Shown: positions 9,408 to 17,051 of the stretch, piece by piece
How positions within the stretch are numbered: the stretch's first letter is position 1
How the letters are laid out: every line of letters starts with the position of its first letter
Origin: Cyclobacteriaceae bacterium
GTDB lineage: Bacteria; Bacteroidota; Bacteroidia; Cytophagales; Cyclobacteriaceae
Direction of reading: 5' to 3'
Length of the DNA stretch: 64,000 nucleotides
NCBI GenBank assembly: GCA_019638235.1
Contig: JAHBUE010000001.1
Span: forward strand, 2,156,492-2,220,491
Notes under the pieces: generated by a model
The model's database searches: none
What the model was told of the DNA's origin: nothing
Seen by the model: the letters and a program-made list of their open reading frames with translations, nothing else
Position numbers and translations under genes: made by a program

Positions 9408-9437
9408 TTGCATTTCTGAAAATAAGGTGTACCTTTA
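9408..9437 (+). promoter_or_regulatory. Promoter of candidate small RNA 1
   Basis: TACCTTTA at 9430-9437 is a one-mismatch -7 box (TAnnTTTG). TTG at 9408-9410 lies 19 bases upstream, the expected -33 spacing. Confidence 0.55.
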
Positions 9438-9441
9438 CCCT

Positions 9442-9510
9442 CGATTAAAGCCAACTGTAGACTTTGAAAATCCCCCTTGTCGTGTACATGCCGGGGATTT
9501 TCAATTTTTT
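9442..9510 (+). ncRNA. Candidate small RNA 1 (tandem pair), ending in an intrinsic terminator
   Basis: Predicted transcript of about 68 nt. It opens with GATTAAAGCCAACTGTAGAC at 9443-9462, shared with the second copy at 9610 with one mismatch. It ends in a 12-bp perfect stem, TTGAAAATCCCC (9464-9475) with GGGGATTTTCAA (9493-9504), followed by six T. No open reading frame fits inside. I do not recognise it as a known RNA family. It could alternatively be a pair of attenuator-like elements, but no gene directly follows either terminator. Confidence 0.55.
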
Positions 9511-9596
9511 AGCCACTGCTTATCCAGCCGGGGGGCATTCTATCCCGCTTTTTAACCGATTGACGATTTGCAATAAGCAGAAAAGAAAGCTCCTGT

Positions 9597-9604
9597 TACC
9601 TTTG
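9597..9604 (+). promoter_or_regulatory. -7 box of candidate small RNA 2
   Basis: TACCTTTG is an exact TAnnTTTG match placed 13 bases (start to start) before the shared 20-nt segment, the same spacing as in copy 1. The nearest TTTG (9567-9570) is 26 bases upstream, longer than the usual -33 spacing. Confidence 0.6.
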
Positions 9605-9608
9605 TTTC

Positions 9609-9670
9609 AGATTAAAGCCAACTATAGACAAGATTAACCCCCGTGGTCAAGGACTACGGGGGTTTTTCGT
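9609..9670 (+). ncRNA. Candidate small RNA 2 (tandem pair), ending in an intrinsic terminator
   Basis: Predicted transcript of about 60 nt starting with GATTAAAGCCAACTATAGAC (9610-9629), a 19/20 match to copy 1. A strong terminator hairpin follows: AACCCCCGTGGTC (9636-9648) pairs with GACTACGGGGGTT (9652-9664), including one G-U, loop AAG, then TTTTT. The loop and stem sequence differ from copy 1 while the 5' segment is conserved, the pattern expected if the 5' end is a seed region. The sigma-factor gene starts 128 bases past the terminator. Confidence 0.55.
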
Positions 9671-9797
9671 TTTTAAGCGCCTCTGTTTCTCCTGCACAAA
9701 CCCAAACTCAAACCTTCGTAACTTTCTTAACCGGTGGCAACCCTTCCCTGAAATTATCCGTACTGAGTAAGATTTTCAAAACCCGAACCCATCACCC

Positions 9798-10343
9798 ATG
9801 CATACCCTGATTGAAGGATGCAAACGACACGATCGCGAAAGCCAGCGCCAGTTGTACAATCAGTACTATGGCTATTGCTTTAGCATTTGCTTGCGTTACT
9901 GCAGAATAACAGAGGAGGCAAAGGAGGTAACAAATGATGGCTTTATGAAAATTTTTCAAAAGATAGACCAGTATAAACCCGATACATCTTTTAAAGCATG
10001 GATAAGAAGAATTATGATCAACGCTTCTATTGATCACTATCGGAAAGAGAATAAGCACTATTACCAACAGGCGATAGAGGATGCTTCAGACCGGTTTATT
10101 GTGAGTGCTATTGCAGTTGAAGAGTTATCGCATAAAGAGTTGATGGCTATGGTGCAATGCCTTACCCCGGCTTACCGGATGGTGTTTAACCTGTATGCTA
10201 TTGATGGGTATACGCATGAAGAAATTGGTGTGATCCTCGGTATATCAGAGGGCACATCAAAATCGAACCTTTCAAAGGCAAGAGAACGATTAAGAAATAT
10301 GTTGGAAAAAATGAATGAAGAAACGTATGCAAAATCAGTCTAA
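9798..10343 (+). CDS. ECF-type RNA polymerase sigma factor
   Basis: 181 residues. Region 2 covers about residues 5-75 (SQRQLYNQYYGYCFSICLRY, then DGFMKIFQKIDQY and FKAWIRRIMINASIDHYRK, the -10 recognition helix). Region 4 covers about 120-170 (LTPAYRMVFNLYAIDGYTHE, EIGVILGISEGTSKSNLSKA, the helix-turn-helix). ECF sigma factors redirect RNA polymerase to stress or envelope regulons and are held inactive by anti-sigma factors. The following gene overlaps its 3' end and encodes a probable membrane anti-sigma protein. TAACTTTC at 9719-9726 is a weak promoter candidate. Confidence 0.93.
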   Translation: MHTLIEGCKRHDRESQRQLYNQYYGYCFSICLRYCRITEEAKEVTNDGFMKIFQKIDQYKPDTSFKAWIRRIMINASIDHYRKENKHYYQQAIEDASDRFIVSAIAVEELSHKELMAMVQCLTPAYRMVFNLYAIDGYTHEEIGVILGISEGTSKSNLSKARERLRNMLEKMNEETYAKSV

Positions 10344-11652
10344 TCAGGAATTGGATAACCTGTTTAAGCGTGCGGCTGAAAAATCAGAAGATGATACCGC
10401 TATGCCCGACTGGACGGATATGAATAGCCGGTTGAATGAGGCTGAACGTGCAGGTGCATTCTGGCGAACAGGAAATGTGATAACCGGATCTGTACTTGTT
10501 CTCACAGTAGCAGTTTTGGTATGGTGGGGAATTGATACAACGGATACTCACCAGGATAAAGCCCGCGCAGAGGTATTGAATGAGAATAGTATTGATAAAA
10601 ATAATACTGTGACTGCCCCGGAGGAGATCAACAAAAACAAGAGTACGGAACCGACAATTTCAATTGCAACCCTGCAACCTGATAGCGATGAGGGAATCAC
10701 ATCTGATAAGAATGAGTTTATAACGACTCCTGTTTCTTTAGCGAAACCTCAATCTGTTTTGCAGACAGGAACAATAAGCAGTAAAGCAGAAAGAGAAAAA
10801 GAATCAATTGATCAGTTTTATAGGAATAATGACGATATATCACTACCTGTAGAACGGGAAAAGCGTGCCGGTAATGAAGTTTTTGAAAAGAAAACAATAA
10901 CTACAAATGATAATCAGCATGTTCTTCAGCAAGAAGTTATCCCCATTGTCAAGAGTGATAATGAACCGGTGATGAGTGTACTTGATTCAGTTCGAGTTGA
11001 AAGAGAAAGTATAGCTGAAGATGTTGGAAAGGATGGACAGGTTAATTCAGATGATAAGGAACAACAGAAATCCTACCCCGGATTTTCTGTAAAACTGGCA
11101 GTTTCACCCGATTATTCAACGGTAAAATCTATACAGCCGGATAGAATTGGGGTGAACTACGGTTTTCTTATTGAGTACGGCATAAACAAAAACCTTTCTG
11201 TTGCCACAGGTTTGATCCGGTCAAATAAATTTTACTCAGCCCGTGATATTGAATACTATGGTCAGGTAAGCGATAGGGTAGATGGAGATTGCAGAATGTG
11301 GGATATTCCTGTAATGCTGTATTACAATTTTTCGCCTGAACGAACCTGGTCGCTTTATGCAGGTTTGGGGGTATCCTCATACCTGATGAGCCGGGAGAAA
11401 TACGTGTACTATGTGGAAGGAGGTTATGGAAATACCTATACATACTACCAGACAATAAATGGAAAAAATAATGGATGGTTCAGCATGTTGAACCTTTCGG
11501 TTGGCTTGAGCAAGCAGTTGAACACCCGCTGGGCTATTCAACTTGAGCCGTTTTATAAAGCCCCGCTGGCCGGTGTGGGTGAAGGTGATGTTTCACTGGC
11601 CAGTTTTGGGGCTTTTTTTAACGTGAAGCATACTTTTTTAAAGAACAAATAA
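10315..11652 (+). CDS. Dual-membrane anti-sigma-like protein with C-terminal outer-membrane barrel
   Basis: 445 residues (or 441 from ATG 10327), overlapping the sigma gene by 29 or 17 bases. What is seen: a short charged N-terminus (DNLFKRAAEKSEDD, PDWTDMNSRL), one inner-membrane helix at about residues 54-73 (VITGSVLVLTVAVLVWWGI), a roughly 180-residue polar linker, and a C-terminal domain from about 255 with amphipathic strands (VNYGFLIEYGINKNLSVATG, MLYYNFSPERTWSLYAGLGV, WAIQLEPFYKAPL) typical of 8-stranded outer-membrane barrels. This layout matches the dual membrane-spanning anti-sigma (Dma) family described in Bacteroides. Inference: the N-terminus binds the neighbouring sigma factor and the barrel reports outer-membrane state across the envelope. 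Confidence 0.75.
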   Translation: MKKRMQNQSNQELDNLFKRAAEKSEDDTAMPDWTDMNSRLNEAERAGAFWRTGNVITGSVLVLTVAVLVWWGIDTTDTHQDKARAEVLNENSIDKNNTVTAPEEINKNKSTEPTISIATLQPDSDEGITSDKNEFITTPVSLAKPQSVLQTGTISSKAEREKESIDQFYRNNDDISLPVEREKRAGNEVFEKKTITTNDNQHVLQQEVIPIVKSDNEPVMSVLDSVRVERESIAEDVGKDGQVNSDDKEQQKSYPGFSVKLAVSPDYSTVKSIQPDRIGVNYGFLIEYGINKNLSVATGLIRSNKFYSARDIEYYGQVSDRVDGDCRMWDIPVMLYYNFSPERTWSLYAGLGVSSYLMSREKYVYYVEGGYGNTYTYYQTINGKNNGWFSMLNLSVGLSKQLNTRWAIQLEPFYKAPLAGVGEGDVSLASFGAFFNVKHTFLKNK

Positions 11653-11664
11653 ATCCGATTACTT

Positions 11665-12483
11665 ATGCGATTGACATTTAGATTGTTGAGTGTTGTGGCA
11701 ACCATTAGTTTAACATTATACATGAGTTGCTCAAGTAGTGATGAACCGGAACCGTTTGATTGCGGTACTTCTGATTTAGCTATTCAATTGGTTGCTGATA
11801 ATGATCCTACGGGATGTGGTTCGGACGATGGTTCCATTCAGGTTTCGGCAACTGGCGGACAGGGACCATACCAATTTAAAATCGGTACGGGTGCTTATGG
11901 TAGTACTGCAACGTTCACTAATCTTGGCGGTGGTTCATTTAATATCAGTGTAAAGGATAATCGTGGATGCGAAAAACAACTTGCTGCTGTTGTGTTAACA
12001 GCTCCTTCCGGACCGGTTGCTGGTACTCCAGCTATTGATGCACAAACAAATTGCTTGTCACCTAACGGATCGGTTACGGCTAATGTAACGGGCGGCACAC
12101 CTCCTTATCAATATAAATTAGGTAGTGGTGCACTTGGGTCAGTTGCAACATTTAATGGCCTCAGTGCCGGAAACTATGTTATCACAGTTGAGGATGATGC
12201 AGGTTGTTCAATAAACATTAATGCTACTGTGGCCAGTAACACAGGCATTACATATACCGGAGAGATACTGGCCATTTTCCAGGCGAAGTGTCAGTTTAGT
12301 GGTTGCCACCCTGATAATGGTAACTGGTTTGATTATAACACTGCAAAAGGCAGTGCTGCTGCTATAAAGGCCCATACGGCCAACGGTACAATGCCCAAGG
12401 GCGGTGAGGCTGCGCCTGGCGGAGCGTTGTCGGCAGATCAGATAATGCTGATTGCCTGCTGGGTGGATAGTGGCGCTAATTGA
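11665..12483 (+). CDS. Lipoprotein with SprB-type repeats and a C-terminal haem-like CX4CH motif
   Basis: 272 residues. A signal sequence ends in a lipobox (LYMSCSSSDE), so the protein is membrane-anchored. Two SprB-like repeats follow, each with Asp/Gly-rich loops and the signature GGQGPYQFKIG and GGTPPYQYKLG, about residues 45-105 and 115-180. The C-terminus (from about 190) holds ILAIFQAKCQFSGCHPDNGN, resembling the CX4CH haem-binding sites of Bacteroidota and planctomycete cytochrome-like domains, plus a distal MPKGG that could supply the axial Met. It is directly followed by YceI and DUF5777 genes; such clusters recur in Bacteroidota, suggesting a joint envelope redox or lipid-carrier role that remains undefined. 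Confidence 0.7.
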   Translation: MRLTFRLLSVVATISLTLYMSCSSSDEPEPFDCGTSDLAIQLVADNDPTGCGSDDGSIQVSATGGQGPYQFKIGTGAYGSTATFTNLGGGSFNISVKDNRGCEKQLAAVVLTAPSGPVAGTPAIDAQTNCLSPNGSVTANVTGGTPPYQYKLGSGALGSVATFNGLSAGNYVITVEDDAGCSININATVASNTGITYTGEILAIFQAKCQFSGCHPDNGNWFDYNTAKGSAAAIKAHTANGTMPKGGEAAPGGALSADQIMLIACWVDSGAN

Positions 12484-12490
12484 TGCAGTG

Positions 12491-13027
12491 TTGAACAAGG
12501 TTTTTCTCTTGATTTGGTTGGGAGTGGTGGCATTTTCAGCTCAGGCGCAAAAATTTGCACTGAGCGAAGGTGACATCACTTTTTTTTCTGAGGCTGCTTT
12601 AGAAAACATAAAAGCTGAGAACAAAAGCATAACCAGTGTGTTTGATGCCTCCACAGGCGAAATCGCCTTTGCTGTACCCAATAACCAGTTTCAATTTGAA
12701 AAGAAGTTGATGCAACAGCACTTCAACGAAAAATACATGGAATCGGAAAAATATCCGCGCTCAACGTTTTCGGGGAAACTTTATGGTTTCGATCCATCAT
12801 ATTCCGGTCAGCAACAAGTGAAGGCAGTTGGTAAAATGTTTATTCATGGAGTAACGCAGTCTGTTGAAATTCCGGGCGTAATAGAAGTGGGTTCACAAGG
12901 AATTGTAGTGAAGTCCACATTTACGATCAAACTGGCCGACTATAAAATCAAAATCCCTCAGATACTCTGGCAGAATATTGCCGAACAGGTTGAGGTAACA
13001 GTAAATCTTGCGTATAAACCCCTGTAA
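12491..13027 (+). CDS. YceI-family periplasmic lipid-binding protein
   Basis: About 178 residues. The frame opens at TTG 12452 inside the upstream gene; TTG 12491 (or GTG 12488) just after that gene's stop gives a good signal peptide (NKVFLLIWLGVVAFSAQAQ), so it is preferred. The mature part shows the YceI lipocalin-like barrel pattern (DITFFSEAALENIKAENKSI, KYPRSTFSGKL, GKMFIHGVTQSVEIPG). YceI proteins bind isoprenoid or similar amphiphiles in the periplasm. It sits between the lipoprotein and DUF5777 genes with gaps of 5-10 bases, so one operon. Confidence 0.85.
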   Translation: MNKVFLLIWLGVVAFSAQAQKFALSEGDITFFSEAALENIKAENKSITSVFDASTGEIAFAVPNNQFQFEKKLMQQHFNEKYMESEKYPRSTFSGKLYGFDPSYSGQQQVKAVGKMFIHGVTQSVEIPGVIEVGSQGIVVKSTFTIKLADYKIKIPQILWQNIAEQVEVTVNLAYKPL

Positions 13028-13032
13028 CTACA

Positions 13033-14046
13033 ATGAAGATTTTTAGCAAGCAGCTTATTTCAGTTATCGATCAATCGAAAACTCAAAACCAGAAAGGTAA
13101 GATTGAGCGTAATAGTAAACCGGATTCTACCATCAATAAGGATACGAAGCACGAACGGAAACTGAGCAGGTCAATCCTGAGTTTGATTTTTATTCTGACC
13201 GCAACATTGTTATCAGCCCAGGATGATTTGCTGAAGGAACTAACCGATGAGCCTGTTGAAAGCGAAACGATCGCTACTTTTAAAGGAAGTCGCGTTATTA
13301 ATCTTCAATCGGTTGAGACAAGGCCAAAAGGAACGCTGGAGTTCATTTTCTCACATCGGTTTGGCAGGATAAACGAGGGTGCTTATACGTTATGGGGGCT
13401 TGATGATGCCTATGTCAGGCTTGGACTTGAATACGGTATTACCGATAGGTTAGGGGCGGGAATTGGCCGCAATTCAGTGGACAAATCTTTTGATGCCTAT
13501 GCACGGTATAAGCTGCTTGCGCAGCATCCGGGTAAAATGCCCGTAACAGTAACTGCTTTAGGTACGATTAACTATAGATCATCGCCAAAAAAGGGCGAAG
13601 GCATTGTGCCGGTTACGACCAGAGACCGCATTTCATTTGTAGGCCAATTGTTGATTGCCCGGAAATTTACTCCCGGACTTTCTCTTCAGGTCAATCCGTT
13701 GATCGTCCACCGGAATACGGTTAATCAGCAATATGAAAACAATGATGATGTTGCACTGGGTTTTGCCGGAAGGCAAAAGATCTCACGCAGTATTGCATTT
13801 ACCGCAGAGTACCTTATCCGGTTAACATCAAATGAAAATAATCCACCCGCATACGAACGATACAATGCCATAGGTTTCGGAATAGATATAGAAACGGGCG
13901 GGCATGTGTTTCAGCTTGTCTTTACCAACTCCCTTGGCCTGATTGAGCGCGCAGTTGTTGCAGAAACCAATGGAAATTTCTGGGATGGCGACATTCATTT
14001 TGGGTTTAACATCACACGCACTTTTCAGTTGAGTGGAAAAAAGTAA
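13033..14046 (+). CDS. DUF5777 family outer-membrane beta-barrel protein
   Basis: 337 residues starting 5 bases after the YceI stop. From about residue 80 it carries the DUF5777 pattern: TFKGSRVINLQSVETRPKGT, then FIFSHRFGRI, LDDAYVRLGLEYGITDRLG and a series of amphipathic strands ending FGFNITRTFQLSGKK. Unusually, about 45 polar residues precede the signal-like helix (ILSLIFILTATLLSAQ). There is no later ATG before that helix, so either a rare start codon is used or the N-terminal extension is real. Function unknown; likely an outer-membrane pore or binding barrel working with the two upstream products. Confidence 0.8.
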   Translation: MKIFSKQLISVIDQSKTQNQKGKIERNSKPDSTINKDTKHERKLSRSILSLIFILTATLLSAQDDLLKELTDEPVESETIATFKGSRVINLQSVETRPKGTLEFIFSHRFGRINEGAYTLWGLDDAYVRLGLEYGITDRLGAGIGRNSVDKSFDAYARYKLLAQHPGKMPVTVTALGTINYRSSPKKGEGIVPVTTRDRISFVGQLLIARKFTPGLSLQVNPLIVHRNTVNQQYENNDDVALGFAGRQKISRSIAFTAEYLIRLTSNENNPPAYERYNAIGFGIDIETGGHVFQLVFTNSLGLIERAVVAETNGNFWDGDIHFGFNITRTFQLSGKK

Positions 14047-14111
14047 TCTTGGCAACTAAACCCGCTGGCTATACTGCCTGGCACTCTGCTGTGGCCGGGT
14101 AAACCTACTGG

Positions 14112-15251
14112 TTAACCTACATCCAACGAAGTATCAATTTCGTTTGCCCAGGCAATAATTCCGCCTTTCAGGTTATAGAGGTTTTCAAGACTGTGATTTT
14201 TCTCCAACCATTGAATGATGTTTCCGCTGCGCCCGCCACTGCGGCAATGTACCACAACCCGTTTATCGGTTTGAATGCGATCAATGTTATGCGGCACTTC
14301 GGCCATAGGAATATGCTCACCGCCAATATTGGCCTGTTCATATTCATGGATTTCCCTCACATCGATCAACTGAAAGTCGCTTTTTGTGTCAATCAGTTGC
14401 TTGAGTTCCTGTACAGTAATTTCTTTCATATTCAAAGATTTATCTTTCTCCTGATTTATGCCACAAAAATCTTCATAATCGATTAGTTTTTTAATGTTGG
14501 CACGCGAATTTCTGTCTGGAATTTTTACTGTGGTCATTTCCAGCGAAAGGCTATCGACAATAACCAGGCCGTTGATTAACGGTTTTGCAATGCCTGTAAT
14601 CAGTTTGATAGCTTCATTGGCCATCATGCTACCCAACATTCCCGGCAATACACCAAGCACACCGGCCTGCTCGCAATTGGGTACTTCGTGCGGGAGGGGC
14701 GGTTCGGGAAACAAGTCGCGGTAGTTAGCCGACCGGCTTCCATCATTATTGGGAATATTAAAGACGGCCAACTGACCTTCGTACTGAAGTATGGAACCAT
14801 ACACGAGTGTTTTTCCTGTTAATACGCAGGCATCATTCACTAAGTAGCGCGTTGGAAAATTATCGGAGCCGTCAAGCACGATGTCGTATTGTTCTATGAT
14901 GTTTAGTGCGTTGTTGCCGGTTAGTTTTTCCTGTATGGCAATAGCCGTACTAAACGGGTTGAGCTTGTTCAGATGCTGTACGGCAGCAAGAGCCTTGTTT
15001 TTGCCGATATCGTCAGTTGTAAAGAGCACCTGGCGTTGCAGGTTTGATTCCTGAACTACATCAAAATCGGCAATACCTATTTTACCAATCCCTGCGGCAG
15101 CAAGGTAGAGCAAAACAGGGCTTCCTAATCCGCCAGCGCCAACTACCAGCACCGAGGCTTGTTTTAGCTTTTCCTGGTTTTTTAAGCCAAAATCTTTTAA
15201 AACCAGGTGTCGGCTGTAGCGGGTTAATTCTTCCGGTGTTAACTTGTTCAC
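14112..15251 (-). CDS. MoeB/ThiF-type adenylyltransferase fused to a rhodanese domain
   Basis: 379 residues, GTG start. The N-terminal 260 residues are an E1-like domain: LTPEELTRYSRHLVLKDFG, the ATP loop VLVVGAGGLGSPVLLYLAAAG, the Asp-Arg region ESNLQRQVLF and DGSDNFPTRYLVND. The C-terminal 100 residues are a rhodanese with active-site loop CRSGGRSG. Such fusions adenylate the C-terminus of a sulfur carrier (MoaD or ThiS type) and load sulfur from the persulfide cysteine. The first Cys pair of the structural zinc site is replaced (NYRDLF instead of CxxC), seen in other Bacteroidota members, so zinc may be absent. No moa/thi genes are adjacent; the exact carrier is unknown. Confidence 0.88.
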   Translation of the reverse strand: MNKLTPEELTRYSRHLVLKDFGLKNQEKLKQASVLVVGAGGLGSPVLLYLAAAGIGKIGIADFDVVQESNLQRQVLFTTDDIGKNKALAAVQHLNKLNPFSTAIAIQEKLTGNNALNIIEQYDIVLDGSDNFPTRYLVNDACVLTGKTLVYGSILQYEGQLAVFNIPNNDGSRSANYRDLFPEPPLPHEVPNCEQAGVLGVLPGMLGSMMANEAIKLITGIAKPLINGLVIVDSLSLEMTTVKIPDRNSRANIKKLIDYEDFCGINQEKDKSLNMKEITVQELKQLIDTKSDFQLIDVREIHEYEQANIGGEHIPMAEVPHNIDRIQTDKRVVVHCRSGGRSGNIIQWLEKNHSLENLYNLKGGIIAWANEIDTSLDVG

Positions 15252-15255
15252 AAAT

Positions 15256-15263
15256 CAAAAATA
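15256..15263 (-). promoter_or_regulatory. -7 box of the MoeB-rhodanese gene
   Basis: On the minus strand TATTTTTG ends only 4 bases before the GTG start, so the transcript would be leaderless or nearly so. The divergent RidA gene starts 20 bases away, so each promoter region overlaps the neighbour's coding sequence. Confidence 0.5.
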
Positions 15264-15271
15264 CAAAACGT

Positions 15272-15655
15272 ATGAGAAAGAATTTTTCAACCGGTGCCAA
15301 ATGGGAAGATATTGTCGGGTATTCGCGGGCCGTGCAGGTGGGTAATCAATTAGAGGTTACCGGTACGGTTGCGGTTAATGAACAGGGCTTGTTAGTGGGT
15401 AAGGATGATATGTATGAGCAAACCCGTTTCATTCTTCAAAAAATAGAGAAAGTAATTATTGAAGCCGGTTTTACATTAAACGATGTAGTGCGTACCCGTA
15501 TTTTTGTTACCGATATTTCGCGTTGGGAAGAAGTGGGACGTGCTCATAGAGAATTTTTTCATTCGATTAAACCTGCCACTACGATGGTAGAAGTAAAATC
15601 GCTGATTTCCCCGGAATATCTGGTAGAGATTGAGGCGAGTTTGATTAAGGCTTAG
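15272..15655 (+). CDS. RidA/YjgF-family enamine/imine deaminase-like protein
   Basis: 127 residues from ATG 15272; longer frames upstream lie inside the divergent MoeB gene. The family pattern is clear: YSRAVQVGNQLEVTGTVAVN, QTRFILQKIEKVIIEAGFTL, DVVRTRIFVTDISRWEEVG and PATTMVEVKSLISPEYLVEI with the conserved C-terminal Glu. RidA proteins hydrolyse reactive enamine/imine intermediates of PLP enzymes; some subfamilies have other roles. The catalytic Arg of RidA in the final motif (usually R..VEV) is not evident here, so this may belong to a non-RidA subgroup. Confidence 0.88.
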   Translation: MRKNFSTGAKWEDIVGYSRAVQVGNQLEVTGTVAVNEQGLLVGKDDMYEQTRFILQKIEKVIIEAGFTLNDVVRTRIFVTDISRWEEVGRAHREFFHSIKPATTMVEVKSLISPEYLVEIEASLIKA

Positions 15656-15659
15656 GCTA

Positions 15660-16913
15660 CTAATCTTCAAGCAACCACTTCCAGGCAGGAATGATTTTTA
15701 TGTTTTTATCTTCAACAACAAGCTCATCTTCGGTATCATCAGTAATGATTAGACCTGACTGCAGGTTGTAAGTATTTAAGGCATCAAGCAAACCGTTTAT
15801 TTCTCGTTTTTTGGTTTTCTCTGCTGAAAAAGCATAACAAACCTGTATCGCTGAAACAACCGATTTACCCACTGCAATTGCAAAATCGCATTCGTTGTTT
15901 TTATGGTGGTAGTATACTTCTTTACCACGCCTTAACAATTCTATGAAAATCAGATTCTCAAGTAAATGACCAGAATTATCCGAAAAGCTGAAACCTACTC
16001 TCGTAACCATTCCGTTATCAATAAAATATGATTTTTTAGGATTCAGGATTTGCTTTGATAATGAATAGTCATACTTACTCGTTTGAAAAACAAGATAACT
16101 GTCAGCTAAAAATCCAATATATTTTTTTACTGTTGTCGGGTTTTTAACACCTATGATTTCAGCTAATTCGCTATTGGTAGAAAGACGAGCGAAATTTCCG
16201 GCAAGATAGGACACTAACAACTTTATTTCTTTCTCGTTAGTGATATTGTTCCGTACCATAATATCGCGGTAAAGAATGTTTTCAAAAAGTGTTTTCAATA
16301 CCAACTCATCATTTGTTTTTATGAAGCCGGGAAAACCACCATTACGAAGATAACTATGGAAAAGGGAGAGGTACTCCGCTTTTACTTTTGTTTCAGAACT
16401 GTTTTGCGTGACTAACCCTGGATTTTTAAACAAAATAAATTCTTTATATGAAAACGGATAAAGCTCAACGGACAGATAACGCCCCGTAAGGTGTGTTCCT
16501 AATTCACGGCTCAACATTCGGGCATTTGAACCTGTAACGTAAACTTTATTTCCCATATCGTGCAAACGCCTGATAAAGCGCTCCCACTGGTCGATATTCT
16601 GGATTTCGTCAAAATAATAGGTTTTCTGTTCTCCAAATAGCTCATGAAAGACTTCCGTAAGAACCTGAAAATCTTCTACTTTAAAATTCACCAAACGCTC
16701 ATCATCAAAATTGAGATAATAATCTTTTTCAGTTAGCCTTGCGCGGATTTGTTGCAATAAGGTAGATTTTCCACAACGCCTGATGCCCGAAATAATTACT
16801 ATTTGCGAAGATTGACAAAGTGTATCAGGAAACTCCCGCCTCATACTTCCTTTTGCCTGTTCAAAATAATATTCCTGTTCCGCTATAACCGTTTTCAGCA
16901 AATCCTTATTCAT
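15660..16913 (-). CDS. AAA_14 / DUF4143 ATPase
   Basis: 417 residues. The N-terminal AAA-type domain has a Walker A loop IVIISGIRRCGKSTLLQQI and a Walker B-like TYYFDEIQNIDQWERFIRRL, then VYVTGSNARMLSRELGTHLT (sensor region). A winged-helix-like segment follows (ELAEIIGVKNPTTVKKYIGF), and the C-terminal DUF4143 region resembles restriction-type nuclease folds (ENLIFIELLRRGKEVYYHHK, ECDFAIAV). Such proteins are common in Bacteroidota and archaea, with an unresolved role in DNA metabolism or defence. It stands alone, convergent with ridA, and two perfect palindromes lie upstream of its start. Confidence 0.85.
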   Translation of the reverse strand: MNKDLLKTVIAEQEYYFEQAKGSMRREFPDTLCQSSQIVIISGIRRCGKSTLLQQIRARLTEKDYYLNFDDERLVNFKVEDFQVLTEVFHELFGEQKTYYFDEIQNIDQWERFIRRLHDMGNKVYVTGSNARMLSRELGTHLTGRYLSVELYPFSYKEFILFKNPGLVTQNSSETKVKAEYLSLFHSYLRNGGFPGFIKTNDELVLKTLFENILYRDIMVRNNITNEKEIKLLVSYLAGNFARLSTNSELAEIIGVKNPTTVKKYIGFLADSYLVFQTSKYDYSLSKQILNPKKSYFIDNGMVTRVGFSFSDNSGHLLENLIFIELLRRGKEVYYHHKNNECDFAIAVGKSVVSAIQVCYAFSAEKTKKREINGLLDALNTYNLQSGLIITDDTEDELVVEDKNIKIIPAWKWLLED

Positions 16914-16941
16914 GGCATTTCTTTTCAGTAAAGATACAACT

Positions 16942-16989
16942 TCTATTTAAAATAGAGGTTATGGTATTAAATATTCTATTCTGAATAGA
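16942..16989. promoter_or_regulatory. Twin 15-bp palindromes upstream of the AAA ATPase gene
   Basis: TCTATTT-A-AAATAGA at 16942-16956 and TCTATTC-T-GAATAGA at 16975-16989 are perfect 7-bp-arm palindromes of the same consensus. Their centres are 33 bp apart, about three helical turns. They lie 29 and 62 bases upstream of the ATPase start, in its promoter zone, as expected for a dimeric repressor site. Confidence 0.6.
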
Positions 16990-17051
16990 GTGTTTATTCG
17001 CTTGTGATTGGTTTTTCAGCGGAATTGCTCGGTTTTCGTTTTTTTTAAGGC

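Noticed and set aside
9671..9797. Promoter of the ECF sigma gene at TAACTTTC (9719)
   Set aside because: It differs from the consensus at the key final G and has no -33 partner; not listed as a feature.
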